Shown piece by piece: positions 1 to 7,682 of a DNA stretch of 33,559 nt. Source of the stretch: Candidatus Sulfotelmatobacter sp. (GTDB lineage: Bacteria > Acidobacteriota > Terriglobia > Terriglobales > Acidobacteriaceae). The notes beneath the pieces were generated by a model. It saw nothing but the letters and a program-made list of their open reading frames with translations, was not told the DNA's origin and did no database searches. Numbering within the stretch: the first letter of the stretch is position 1; every line of letters starts with the position of its first letter. The DNA is taken from positions 1 to 33,559 of the forward strand of contig JADGNQ010000060.1 of assembly GCA_017883385.1 (NCBI GenBank), given 5' to 3'. The position numbers and the translations under genes were made by a program.

Positions 1-100
1 ATTGACAAAACAGGGTAAAGAGGCTACCCAGCGCGTTGCCACTTTCCGTCCCCGTCTTCATCTAATATGTTGCGAGAACCAATACTACGGAGTGATCCAC

Positions 101-574
101 ATGGCAAAAGCAACATTTGCAGCAGGATGTTTCTGGGGAGTCGAGGCCACCTTCCGGCAGATTCCCGGCGTGACTTCAACCCGCGTGGGCTACATTGGCG
201 GGCAGACCGAGAATCCCACCTACAAAGAAGTCTGCACCGACCGCACCGGTCACGCGGAGGCAGTCGAAGTCGATTACGATCCCGCCAAGGTACACTATGC
301 CGACTTACTCAAGGTCTTCTGGGAGAATCACGATCCCACGCAAGTAAACCGCCAGGGTCCGGACTGGGGCACGCAATACCGCACCGCGATCTTCTTTCAT
401 TCGCCCGAGCAGGCGGCGGAGGCGAAAGCCTCGAAGGAGGCGCTCGACCAGGCGCACCGCTACTCCAAGCCGATCGCAACCCAGATTGTTCCCGCCGTCA
501 CGTTCTACCCGGCAGAGGACTACCACCAGCAGTATCTGGAGAAGCGTGGCCTGGCCAGCTGCCACATCAAGTAA
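101..574 (+). CDS. msrA: Peptide-methionine (S)-S-oxide reductase MsrA
   Basis: Reduces methionine-S-sulfoxide in proteins and free methionine using thioredoxin, and acts in oxidative-damage repair. The 157-residue product opens with the family signature GCFWG, placing the nucleophilic cysteine at residue 10. It continues with the typical [16 protein letters not shown] and [22 protein letters not shown] stretches (the latter read in segments) and ends near YLEKRG. The frame stays open upstream to position 2, but the ATG at 101 puts the catalytic motif at the normal distance from the N-terminus and has a purine-rich GGAG seven nt upstream (89-92), so I chose it. There is no signal peptide, so it is probably cytoplasmic. 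The stop lies 2 nt from the stop of the convergent gene at 577. No MsrB domain is fused or adjacent. Confidence 0.95.
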   Translation: MAKATFAAGCFWGVEATFRQIPGVTSTRVGYIGGQTENPTYKEVCTDRTGHAEAVEVDYDPAKVHYADLLKVFWENHDPTQVNRQGPDWGTQYRTAIFFHSPEQAAEAKASKEALDQAHRYSKPIATQIVPAVTFYPAEDYHQQYLEKRGLASCHIK

Positions 575-576
575 CG

Positions 577-996
577 CTAAGTGCCGGAAGGACTCTCCGG
601 CCGCCGTGGCCCGAAGAAGAAGAGCAGTACGAAGCCGCCAATGTAAAAAAGCAGACTCTGCTGGAACTGGCTCCCCTGGAAGCGCAGCACCAGACCAAAC
701 AGCGCCAGTGCCTCGCACAATGCGTAGGTTGCAATGTATCCAGTTTGCCAGTGATTCAGACTGAGGGCGTCGTCGGGCTTTGTGGCCAGACTGGCTGCGG
801 CTCGCTGCACCAGCGTGCGCCGCACCACAAAAATCGTCCCCACAATGCCTACAGCAAGAGTGCTGAAGATGTAGCTCAGGGTTGGGTCTACGCCTCGCGC
901 GCGCGGGCCGAACCGCTCCCCGACGGCCGCATACACCAGGATGCTGGCTAGCATCGACCACTGCACAACCCGCAGTGTCTTCAGGGCCCTGATCAT
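577..996 (-). CDS. Small four-helix membrane protein, function unknown
   Basis: I do not recognise the family. The product from the ATG at 996 is 139 residues, with about four hydrophobic segments (starting near WSMLASILVYAAV, LSYIFSTLAVGIVGTIFVV, YIATYALCEALALFGLVL and LLFYIGGFVLLFFFG). An extension to a TTG at 1020 would add eight residues; neither start has a convincing Shine-Dalgarno sequence. The short C-terminal tail is proline- and arginine-rich. The gene converges on msrA with only 2 nt between the stop codons. Nothing in the sequence suggests a catalytic site. Integral inner-membrane location is inferred from the hydrophobic pattern only. Confidence 0.6.
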   Translation of the reverse strand: MIRALKTLRVVQWSMLASILVYAAVGERFGPRARGVDPTLSYIFSTLAVGIVGTIFVVRRTLVQRAAASLATKPDDALSLNHWQTGYIATYALCEALALFGLVLRFQGSQFQQSLLFYIGGFVLLFFFGPRRPESPSGT

Positions 997-1134
997 TGAA
1001 GAAGTGGCACTTTCGCGCAAATCAGGTAAGGACTACTGCAGTATTCTACGTCGGAACCGGTCTCAACAATACTGCTTTTCTGAGGATATGTTTCTCGCGG
1101 CAAACGCTTGCCAGGAGTCCCTTCGCGGACCGAA

Positions 1135-1168
1135 GCCTGCCCTGAGCGCAGTCGAAGGGCGCCCTTCG
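1135..1168. repeat. Dispersed GCCCTGAGCGCAGTCGAAGG-type repeat with palindrome
   Basis: In the gap between two minus-strand genes, bases 1135-1158 read as the reverse complement of CCTTCGACTGCGCTCAGGGC, and related copies occur at 32785-32807 and 32835-32858. It runs into the 16-bp perfect palindrome CGAAGGGCGCCCTTCG at 1153-1168. There is no T-run, so I do not call it a terminator. Confidence 0.5.
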
Positions 1169-1209
1169 TGGTGGATGGTTTTTCTGGATTCGCAGCGGAC
1201 CTGCGCCAG

Positions 1210-1653
1210 TTACGTCCCGGTAATCTTGATGCGGAGTTCTTCGGGGAGCCGCTGGCGGATTTCCTGTGGCAGCCGGTCGAACCCGCGCCGCGCGCCTTCC
1301 TTGGCCGCGTCCAGCACAGTCACCGGCGCGGGTGTAGCTACGGCCACCCCCAGCCAGATCAGAGCGGAAAGGGCGAATCCGGCAAGAGCTGCAATTTCGA
1401 GCCAGAACGCATGCCGCGGTCCCAGGTGCCAGATCACACCGAACGCGAGCAGAAAAACTCCCGCGGAAATGGAGGCCAGCGCAATCAGCCCCACGTCAAT
1501 AATGCGGTGCATTTGCTGCCGGCCGCGGCAGTGTTCGCAGTCTGCGAGATGGCTCTCATAGTCGCTGCGCATCTCCAGCGCCAGGCCGGAAATGTCATAA
1601 CGCCAGCCCGCCAGAATCTTGCCAACGATCGGATCAATGCACTGCTGACTCAT
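1210..1653 (-). CDS. Small membrane protein with an HxxxCxxC motif, function unknown
   Basis: The 147-residue product has a soluble N-terminal stretch (about 1-48) holding the cluster HLADCEHC (H35, C39, C42), which resembles the metal-binding HxxxCxxC of anti-sigma-factor zinc-finger domains. Two hydrophobic segments follow (about 51-72 and 84-107), then a charged amphipathic tail. The motif could bind zinc, but only three ligands are obvious and no sigma factor gene is next to it, so an anti-sigma role is speculation. It starts 26 nt after the stop of the upstream YycJ-like hydrolase on the same strand and is probably cotranscribed with it. Confidence 0.6.
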   Translation of the reverse strand: MSQQCIDPIVGKILAGWRYDISGLALEMRSDYESHLADCEHCRGRQQMHRIIDVGLIALASISAGVFLLAFGVIWHLGPRHAFWLEIAALAGFALSALIWLGVAVATPAPVTVLDAAKEGARRGFDRLPQEIRQRLPEELRIKITGT

Positions 1654-1679
1654 GGGGGAGCAACATCAGCGAACCAAAG

Positions 1680-2483
1680 CTACAAGCGCAACGGCTCCAG
1701 CGCCTCGGTTTGCGACGCCAGAAGCACGCGGTTCTGGAACAGTCCACCCCGCGCGGCCAGCGCCTTTTCTGCCTCTCTCCGGGCTATTTCCGGATGATTG
1801 TTCTGCTCTGAGAGATGCGCCAGCACCACAAACGTTGCACTATTATCATAGTCGTTACTGAAGAAATCCGCGAGGGCCACATTCGACAGGTGCCCCACCC
1901 GGCTCATTACCCGCTGTTTCACCGACCACGGATACGGCCCCACCCGCAGCATCTCCAGATCGTGGTTCGACTCCATCACCAGCACGTCGCAGCCGCGCAA
2001 GTGGTCGCGCACGCTGACCGGTAGATACCCGAGATCGGTGGCGACCCCAACCTTGATGCCTTCCGCGCGAAACGTGAAACCCACCGGATCCGCGGCATCA
2101 TGGGGAATGGTGAATGGCCTCACCGCAATGTCCCCCACCTGAAAACCGTGGCCAGACTCAAACCGCTCAAATCTCTCAAGCTGTGGCCGCTCGCCTTTTT
2201 CATTGCGCATCGCCCGTGCCCACGCCTGCTGCGTCGCCCCGGTCATAAACACTGGGATGCGCAGCTTCTTCGCCAGCGTTGCCAGCCCGTAGATGTGATC
2301 GGAATGCTCGTGGGTGATGAGAATCGCCGAGAGCGAGTGCGGATCGTCGCCCAGCGCCTTCATGCGCTTGAACGTTTCGCGGCACGAAATGCCGGCATCG
2401 ACCAGAATCTTCGTGCGCGCGCTGGCCACAATCGCGCAATTGCCCCGGCTGCCGCTGGCCAGCATGGAGACACTCATACCCAT
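1680..2483 (-). CDS. MBL-fold metal-dependent hydrolase, YycJ/WalJ-like
   Basis: The 267-residue protein is a metallo-beta-lactamase-fold hydrolase. It begins with the LASGSRGN motif typical of the YycJ/WalJ branch and carries the metal site HEHSDH (H58, H60, D62, H63) in LITHEHSDH. Further expected segments are IPVF near residue 77, HDAADPVGF (about 133-141), VATDLGY (about 153-159) and LVMESNHD (about 170-177). Family members are cytoplasmic, bind two metal ions and are thought to act as phosphodiesterases or nucleases; the substrate is not visible here. The start could be the ATG at 2483 or at 2477. There is no walK/walR two-component pair next to it, so the YycJ name reflects domain similarity, not an operon role. 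Confidence 0.85.
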   Translation of the reverse strand: MGMSVSMLASGSRGNCAIVASARTKILVDAGISCRETFKRMKALGDDPHSLSAILITHEHSDHIYGLATLAKKLRIPVFMTGATQQAWARAMRNEKGERPQLERFERFESGHGFQVGDIAVRPFTIPHDAADPVGFTFRAEGIKVGVATDLGYLPVSVRDHLRGCDVLVMESNHDLEMLRVGPYPWSVKQRVMSRVGHLSNVALADFFSNDYDNSATFVVLAHLSEQNNHPEIARREAEKALAARGGLFQNRVLLASQTEALEPLRL

Positions 2484-2560
2484 GATCGCAGCATACGCGC
2501 CTGCCCTGTGGAATCGGTAGTAACTTTCTGGTTAGCCGATACCTAAGAGCAGGAACGGCT

Positions 2561-2605
2561 CATGTGGGGACGGCCGCCTCGGCCGTCCAAGCCAGGGCAA
2601 AGCCC
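2561..2605. repeat. CATGTGGGGAC double-hairpin element, copy 1
   Basis: It starts CATGTGGG. GGACGGCCG (2568-2576), a 3-nt loop, then CGGCCGTCC (2580-2588) form a 9-bp perfect stem. A second small hairpin GGGC-AAA-GCCC follows at 2595-2605. The same layout recurs at 3986-4030 and 22076-22119. No T-run follows. Confidence 0.7.
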
Positions 2606-2650
2606 GCGCAACCACGTTGCCTTCAATGCTCGGATAGAACCGCAGGCCGA

Positions 2651-3016
2651 CTACTTCCCCTGCCGCAAGTTCTCAATCACGTCGCGCATGAACGATCCAC
2701 CATACGCCCCCGCGATCCCCGGCAGAAATGCCAGGAACGATCCGTAAATCTGCGCCCGCGTCGGCTTCACCGTAAGAATTTCGTAAGCCGCCAACTCAGT
2801 CAGCGGAATGAACACTCCAACCATCACCACCCACCGCCACGGCCACCGCGGACGCAGCAACCCAAGCAGAATGCCTGCCGACAGAACAAGCAAAGCGGTG
2901 AACAGCAGATCGTTGATCGCCACATCGGCCCAGCCGGTACCAATGCCGCACAGCGCAGCCAACAAATAGAACCAAGTATCGCCAGCCTTTTTGGACGCCT
3001 GCTCCGATGCGATCAT
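2651..3016 (-). CDS. Small membrane protein, function unknown
   Basis: From the ATG at 3016 the product is 121 residues with about three to four hydrophobic segments (starting near WFYLLAALCGIGTGW, FTALLVLSAGILLGLL, VVMVGVFIPLTELAAY and GSFLAFLPGIAGAYGG) separated by short charged loops such as RPRWPWRW. I do not recognise the family. The frame extends to a TTG at 3037, but that codon lies inside a heptamer repeat, so the ATG is preferred. It sits downstream of hbd on the same strand, separated by the repeat at 3035-3069. An inner-membrane location is inferred. Confidence 0.6.
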   Translation of the reverse strand: MIASEQASKKAGDTWFYLLAALCGIGTGWADVAINDLLFTALLVLSAGILLGLLRPRWPWRWVVMVGVFIPLTELAAYEILTVKPTRAQIYGSFLAFLPGIAGAYGGSFMRDVIENLRQGK

Positions 3017-3034
3017 GGATCGACCAGAATTCGA

Positions 3035-3069
3035 CAATCTGAAATCTCAAATCTGCAATCTAAAATCGA
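3035..3069. repeat. Degenerate heptamer tandem repeat (consensus AAATCTG), 5 units
   Basis: Units CAATCTG, AAATCTC, AAATCTG, CAATCTA and AAATCGA follow one another with a strict 7-bp period. The array ends 5 nt from the stop codon of hbd (3075-3077, read on the minus strand). Confidence 0.7.
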
Positions 3070-3074
3070 ATTCA

Positions 3075-3923
3075 TCAGTACTTATAAAATCCCCGCCCAC
3101 TCTTCCGCCCGAGCCATCCCGCGTCCACCATCTTGATCAACAGCGGGCACGGTCGGTATTTCGGGTCGCCCAGGCCGTTCTGCAGCACGCGCATGATGTC
3201 GAGGCAAACATCGAGACCGATGAAATCAGCCAGCGTCAGCGGCCCCATCGGATGCGCCATCCCCAGCTTGAACACCTCGTCAACCGCCTCGGGTGTAGCG
3301 ACGCCCTCCATCACGGCAAACATGGCCTCGTTCAGCAGTGGCATCAGCACGCGGTTCGACACAAAGCCCGGCGCATCATTCACCTCCACCGGCGTCTTCT
3401 CGAGCTTCACCGCCAGGTCGCGCACCGTGGTGAAAGTTTCCTGCGACGTGGCCAGCCCACGAATCACTTCCACCAGTTTCATCACTGGCACCGGATTGAA
3501 GAAATGCATTCCAATCACTCTCTCCGGCCGCTTGGTCAACGCCGCCAGCTTGGTAATGGAAATCGACGACGTGTTCGACGCCAGGATGATCTCCGGCCGC
3601 GTCAGTCGGTCGAGGTCGCGAAAGATCTCCGCCTTGACTTCGAGTTTCTCGGTTGCGGCTTCGATCACGAACTCGCAATCAGCAAGTCCGGCGCGATCTG
3701 TGGCCGGGTGTATACGACTGAGCGCCGCCGCCTTGTCGTCCGCACTGATCTTCCCCTTGGCAACTTCGCGCTCCAGATTCTTGCCAATCGTCTCCAGCGC
3801 GCGCTCCAGAAACCTCTGCTCCACGTCGCACAACGTAACCGCATATCCGCTGCGTGCGAACACATGCGCGATGCCATTGCCCATCGTCCCAGCGCCCACG
3901 ACGCCAACACGTTGAATTCCCAT
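3075..3923 (-). CDS. hbd: 3-hydroxybutyryl-CoA / 3-hydroxyacyl-CoA dehydrogenase
   Basis: NAD(P)-dependent oxidoreductase that interconverts 3-hydroxyacyl-CoA and 3-oxoacyl-CoA in short-chain fatty-acid and butyryl-CoA metabolism. The 282-residue chain starts [19 protein letters not shown], a Rossmann dinucleotide-binding GxGxxG. Next come [10 protein letters not shown], the SNTSS segment, and the catalytic region [16 protein letters not shown] with the active-site histidine. [14 protein letters not shown] and the C-terminal [13 protein letters not shown] and GRKSGRGFY segments complete the family pattern, and the length is normal for single-domain Hbd. The frame is open further upstream to 4118, but the ATG at 3923 has GAGG about nine nt upstream and is the natural start. 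No thiolase, crotonase or acyl-CoA dehydrogenase is adjacent, so the pathway direction cannot be told from context. Confidence 0.93.
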   Translation of the reverse strand: MGIQRVGVVGAGTMGNGIAHVFARSGYAVTLCDVEQRFLERALETIGKNLEREVAKGKISADDKAAALSRIHPATDRAGLADCEFVIEAATEKLEVKAEIFRDLDRLTRPEIILASNTSSISITKLAALTKRPERVIGMHFFNPVPVMKLVEVIRGLATSQETFTTVRDLAVKLEKTPVEVNDAPGFVSNRVLMPLLNEAMFAVMEGVATPEAVDEVFKLGMAHPMGPLTLADFIGLDVCLDIMRVLQNGLGDPKYRPCPLLIKMVDAGWLGRKSGRGFYKY

Positions 3924-3985
3924 AATGTCTGCCTCGATGAAAACGTTCGAGTCTAACACCCTGCATCGGCGGATGCCGAAATATG

Positions 3986-4030
3986 CATGTGGGGACAGCC
4001 GCCTTCGGCTGTCCTTCGAGCGAAGCTCGA
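3986..4030. repeat. CATGTGGGGAC double-hairpin element, copy 2 (covariant)
   Basis: GGACAGCCG (3993-4001) pairs with CGGCTGTCC (4006-4014), and TCGAGC (4016-4021) pairs with GCTCGA (4025-4030) around a GAA loop. Relative to copies 1 and 3, the first stem carries a G-to-A change matched by a C-to-T change in the other arm. It lies in the 227-bp gap between the divergent hbd and tryptophanase genes. Confidence 0.7.
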
Positions 4031-4150
4031 CCGTCCTGTCAGCAGTACCGGCAAACGCAGATATGCCGAAGTCTCCCAGCTTCTTCTGGTTGCCCGGCGT
4101 ATCATGAAGGGTTTTCATTCTTGAGCATCTTCCTGAATGGATGACCTTAC

Positions 4151-5527
4151 ATGCCAGTCAAAACCATCATTGAGCCCTTCCGCATCAAGAGCGTCGAACC
4201 ACTGCGCTGGACCACCCGCAAGCAGCGCGAAAAGCTGCTCACAGCCGCGCACTACAACCTGTTCCTTCTGCCCGCCGACGATGTACTGATCGACTTGCTC
4301 ACCGACTCCGGCACTGGCGCCATGTCCACCCACCAGTGGGCCGCCATCATGGAGGGCGACGAAAGCTACGCCGGCAGCCGCAGCTTCACCCGCTTCAAGA
4401 ATTCCATCCAGGATATTTTCGGCTACAAGCACGTCATTCCCACGCACCAGGGCCGAGCCGCCGAGCGCATCCTGTTTGGCGTAACTTGCAAGAAAGGCGA
4501 CGTAGTCCCCAACAACACGCACTTCGACACCACTCGCGCGAACGTTGAATTCGTCGGGGCCGAAGCCGTCGATCTCGTGATCGAAGAAGGAAAGCACCCC
4601 GCATCGACTCATCCCTTCAAGGGCAACATGGATGTCGCCGCCCTCGAAGCTCTGATCGCGCGCGTGGGCCGCGAGCACATCCCACTCGTCATGCTCACCG
4701 TCACCAACAACTCCGGCGGCGGCCAGCCCGTTTCCATGGAAAACGTCCGCCAGGTAAGCGCCGTGTGCAAACGCCACCGCATCCCGTTCTACTTCGATGC
4801 CTGCCGCTTCGCCGAAAATGCCTGGTTCATCAAGCTGCGCGAAAAAGGATATGAAGATAAAACGCCGAAGCAGATCGCTCAGGAAATGTTCCGTCTCGGC
4901 GACGGATGCACCATGTCGGCCAAGAAAGACGGCATGGCCAACATCGGCGGCTTCCTCTGCACCAACGACGACCTGCTGGCCCAGCAGGAAAAAGATCTGC
5001 TGATTCTTACCGAGGGATATCCCACGTACGGCGGCCTAGCGGGCCGCGATCTCGAGGCCATCGCCGTCGGCGTTCAGGAAGCCCTCGAAGAAGATTACCT
5101 GCGCTACCGCATCGCCTCGACCGCATATCTCGGCAATCACATCGCATCCGAAGGAGTGCCCATCGTCCAGCCGCCCGGCGGCCACGCCATCTACCTCGAT
5201 GCCCGCGCCTTCCTTCCACACATTCCCGCCGATCAATTTCCTGGCGTGGCCCTCGCTGCCGAACTCTATCTAGAAGGCGGAATCCGCTCCGTAGAAATCG
5301 GCACCCTGATGTTCGCCGCCGCCGCCAAGATGGATCTGGTCCGCCTGGCCATCCCCCGCCGCGTCTACACCCAGAGCCACATCGACTACGTGGTCGAGGT
5401 GATTCTGGAAGTCTGGAAGCACCGCGAGCAAATCCCCGGCATGCGCCTGACCTATGAAGCGCCGTTCCTGAGGCACTTCACCGCGCATCTGGAACCAGTG
5501 CCGTTCACGGCGGACAGTCGCTCTTGA
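4151..5527 (+). CDS. tnaA: Tryptophanase (PLP-dependent beta-eliminating lyase)
   Basis: The 458-residue protein belongs to the tryptophanase / tyrosine phenol-lyase family of fold-type I PLP enzymes, which cleave the amino acid to pyruvate, ammonia and indole or phenol. The PLP lysine is in MSAKKDG (K259), and [27 protein letters not shown] and GGLAGRD are all present. From memory of the E. coli and Citrobacter enzymes, three positions separate the activities. Here they read D126 (FDTT; Thr in tyrosine phenol-lyase), I383 (VEIG; Arg in tyrosine phenol-lyase) and H442 (LRHFTA; Phe in tyrosine phenol-lyase). All three are tryptophanase-type. The loop between VEIG and VRLAIPRR is roughly nine residues shorter than I recall for E. 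coli TnaA. No tnaC-like leader or tnaB permease is visible alongside. No strong ribosome-binding site precedes the ATG. Confidence 0.85.
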   Translation: MPVKTIIEPFRIKSVEPLRWTTRKQREKLLTAAHYNLFLLPADDVLIDLLTDSGTGAMSTHQWAAIMEGDESYAGSRSFTRFKNSIQDIFGYKHVIPTHQGRAAERILFGVTCKKGDVVPNNTHFDTTRANVEFVGAEAVDLVIEEGKHPASTHPFKGNMDVAALEALIARVGREHIPLVMLTVTNNSGGGQPVSMENVRQVSAVCKRHRIPFYFDACRFAENAWFIKLREKGYEDKTPKQIAQEMFRLGDGCTMSAKKDGMANIGGFLCTNDDLLAQQEKDLLILTEGYPTYGGLAGRDLEAIAVGVQEALEEDYLRYRIASTAYLGNHIASEGVPIVQPPGGHAIYLDARAFLPHIPADQFPGVALAAELYLEGGIRSVEIGTLMFAAAAKMDLVRLAIPRRVYTQSHIDYVVEVILEVWKHREQIPGMRLTYEAPFLRHFTAHLEPVPFTADSRS

Positions 5528-5611
5528 GGGCAATAACCAGGTTGCGCCCCAGGCGGATTATTCTCGTAGGGTCGTATCAGGCAAGACGAACGGGCTGCTT
5601 GCTTCTATTGG

Positions 5612-5914
5612 TTAGAACTTCAGTTCCACCACGGCAGTGGATTCTTGCACTGCAGGTTGATATTTCCACATCTTTACCGCCTTTAGCGCCGACTCGGCCA
5701 ACACAGGGTGACCGCCAATGTATTCCAACCGGCGCACCGCGCCGTCGGGCGCAATCCAGATCTTCAGTTTGACGGTGCCATGGATGTTCATTTTCTCGGC
5801 CAGTGCCGGGTATTCGGGATCTTGTCGGGCTACGATCTTGCGCTCTCGGTCGGAGGCGCTTGCGCTGCCCACCGCAAGTGCCGCGCAAATCAAAATGTAT
5901 TTGAGTCTCGTCAT
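5612..5914 (-). CDS. Short TonB C-terminal-domain protein with signal peptide
   Basis: The 100-residue product has an N-terminal hydrophobic segment (MTRLKYILICAALAVGSASA) that reads as a cleavable signal peptide, followed directly by a TonB C-terminal domain: DPEYPALAEK, GTVKLKIWI, DGAVRRLEY, GHPVLAESALKAVKMWKYQP. In classical TonB this domain contacts the TonB box of outer-membrane receptors and is tethered by an N-terminal helix and a long proline-rich spacer. Here the spacer is absent. The start at 5914 is preceded by GGAGCGGGGA; an upstream start at 5944 would place ten charged residues before the signal peptide. It lies 32 nt downstream of the TonB-dependent receptor on the same strand, so the two are likely cotranscribed. 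Whether it energises transport or has another periplasmic role is open. Confidence 0.8.
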   Translation of the reverse strand: MTRLKYILICAALAVGSASASDRERKIVARQDPEYPALAEKMNIHGTVKLKIWIAPDGAVRRLEYIGGHPVLAESALKAVKMWKYQPAVQESTAVVELKF

Positions 5915-5946
5915 TTTCGGTCCCCGCTCCGCCTCAGGGTCCATTT

Positions 5947-7682
5947 CTAGAAAGTCAGTTTCAGCGCGAGCTGAATCAATCTCGGATCTTGCGCACGGCT
6001 TACCTGGCCAAACGAGGAACCGTCCGTGATATTGCCGTCAGGATTGAAGAACCCCGTGTGATTGAAAACGTTAAAAACTTCGCTGCGGAACTCAAGGCTG
6101 GTCGCCTCCCGAATCGCCATGACTTTGTGAATACCCAGGTCCAGATTCGTTGTGCCCGGCCCGCAGCATATGGTGCGCGGCGCATTGCCGATCTGACCCA
6201 TCGGAGCGTCGACGAAGGACGATGGATCAAAGTAGTAGCCGCCCGATTTCTGGGGGTCGAGGCGCCGTAGAGCCGCGATCTGGTTTGGCTCCCCGGGCGT
6301 TTCGAAGTCGTAGCTGCCCATTAATTCCCGGTCTTCGGCCGAGGTCAACCGAATCGGGAAGCCTGACTGCAATGTGAAAATACTACTGAGGGCCCATCCA
6401 TTGACGAAGTGCCGGGTCCAATTCGAGATGCGCCATTCCGGAACCTGCCAGGACTCGCTGATCACCAGACGGCTGCGCGCGTCGACCAGGGAAAGAGAAC
6501 GCGACCGTCTCGGGTCGATCGGGTTCACCGAATTCTCGTAGCTGGAAGCGTTGTCCATCGAGCGGCTCCAGGTGTAGGAAACCAGAAACTGCACTCCACC
6601 CGACAAACGCTGATTCACGAGAGGCTGGAACGAGTTGTAGGAAGAGTTCGCCACTGGCATCTCCCCGAAGATACTGCCGAACACTGGAATCCCGTCGGGC
6701 GGACAGCCGGTTCCCGTCGTCGGTTCGCAGAGCGGAGAAGAGTACTGGCGCAGTCCGACCAGCGTAATCGGGCTCGCGTTCGGACCGGTAACCGCCGGAA
6801 CCGAGCCGTACGGCAGGTGCACGGTGACTCCCGCGGGAATCGCGCCGGCGGGAATGGCGTACGCACTGTCAGAACCGAACGGACCGCAGGACTGTCCGGG
6901 GACTTTGTTAAGGTCAAGACAGGTTTGTGCGGTCCCGATATTCTGATCCAAGGTTGCTACCAGCCGATGTCCCTGCGATCCCACATATCCAAACTGCCAA
7001 AGAGTGTTTCGGATCACCTCGCGCTGAACCGTCAAGTGATAGTGATCGGAGTACTGATTGCGAAGGGTCGGGGGAAAATTCCCGAATAGAGTAATAGGCC
7101 GGAAAAGAGCGAAATCCACCGGGGACCCGGCCTTTGGGTCTAGGAATCCGTGAAACGGATTGGGCGTTACGGAGCCGTCCTGGCCCAGGAACGGGGTGTT
7201 CAGAAAGACGTTCCTGATCGAAGTGCTCCCACCGAACGGTGGCTGGGCGGTAAAACTCTCACCCAGAATCATCTCCTCGTTGCTGTCATAGAACATTCCC
7301 CATCCCAGACGCACGCTCGACTTGCCTGCACCTCCGGAGATTCTAGACAGCCACCCCTGCGACCAGTTCGGCGACCACGCCAGGCCCAGTCGCGGCGCGA
7401 ATGCTTTCAGATAGTTGTTGGTAAGCCCCGGCGGTACTCCAGCGTCTCCTGGATAGACCATCCCCAGTGGAAATACCGAGCGGGCTGCTCCCCGCGGCGA
7501 GCAATCGTTGCTGCCGATAAATCCGAGCAGCGGGTCCGACGAACCGATCACGCAAGGGTAGACTGTCGTGGCCTGGCCTGGGCGGAAGGCCTGAATACGG
7601 TTGCCGGCGTCGGCTTGTGGAGTGTTGAACTCCCAGCGCAACCCGTAGTTGACCGCGATGTTGGGCCGCAGCTTCCAGGCGT
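5947..7682 (-). CDS. TonB-dependent receptor, C-terminal part (frameshifted)
   Basis: This is the beta-barrel half of an Oar-like TonB-dependent outer-membrane receptor whose N-terminal half lies at 7683-9641 in another frame. Counting one restored base, this part gives 578 residues, beginning in the DAWKLRPNIAVNYGLRWEF stretch typical of these barrels. It contains repeated aromatic barrel strands (YSDHYHLTVQREV, FLVSYTWSRSMDN, EFRSEVFNVFNHTGF) and ends LIQLALKLTF, with the C-terminal aromatic residue usual for outer-membrane proteins. Read alone, the frame opens only from a TTG at 7641 with no ribosome-binding site, so it is not an independent gene. Its condition depends on whether the frameshift at 7682/7683 is real. 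Confidence 0.85.

Noticed and set aside
4151-5527. Tyrosine phenol-lyase as the product
   Set aside because: The three diagnostic positions read Asp, Ile and His as in tryptophanase, not Thr, Arg and Phe.
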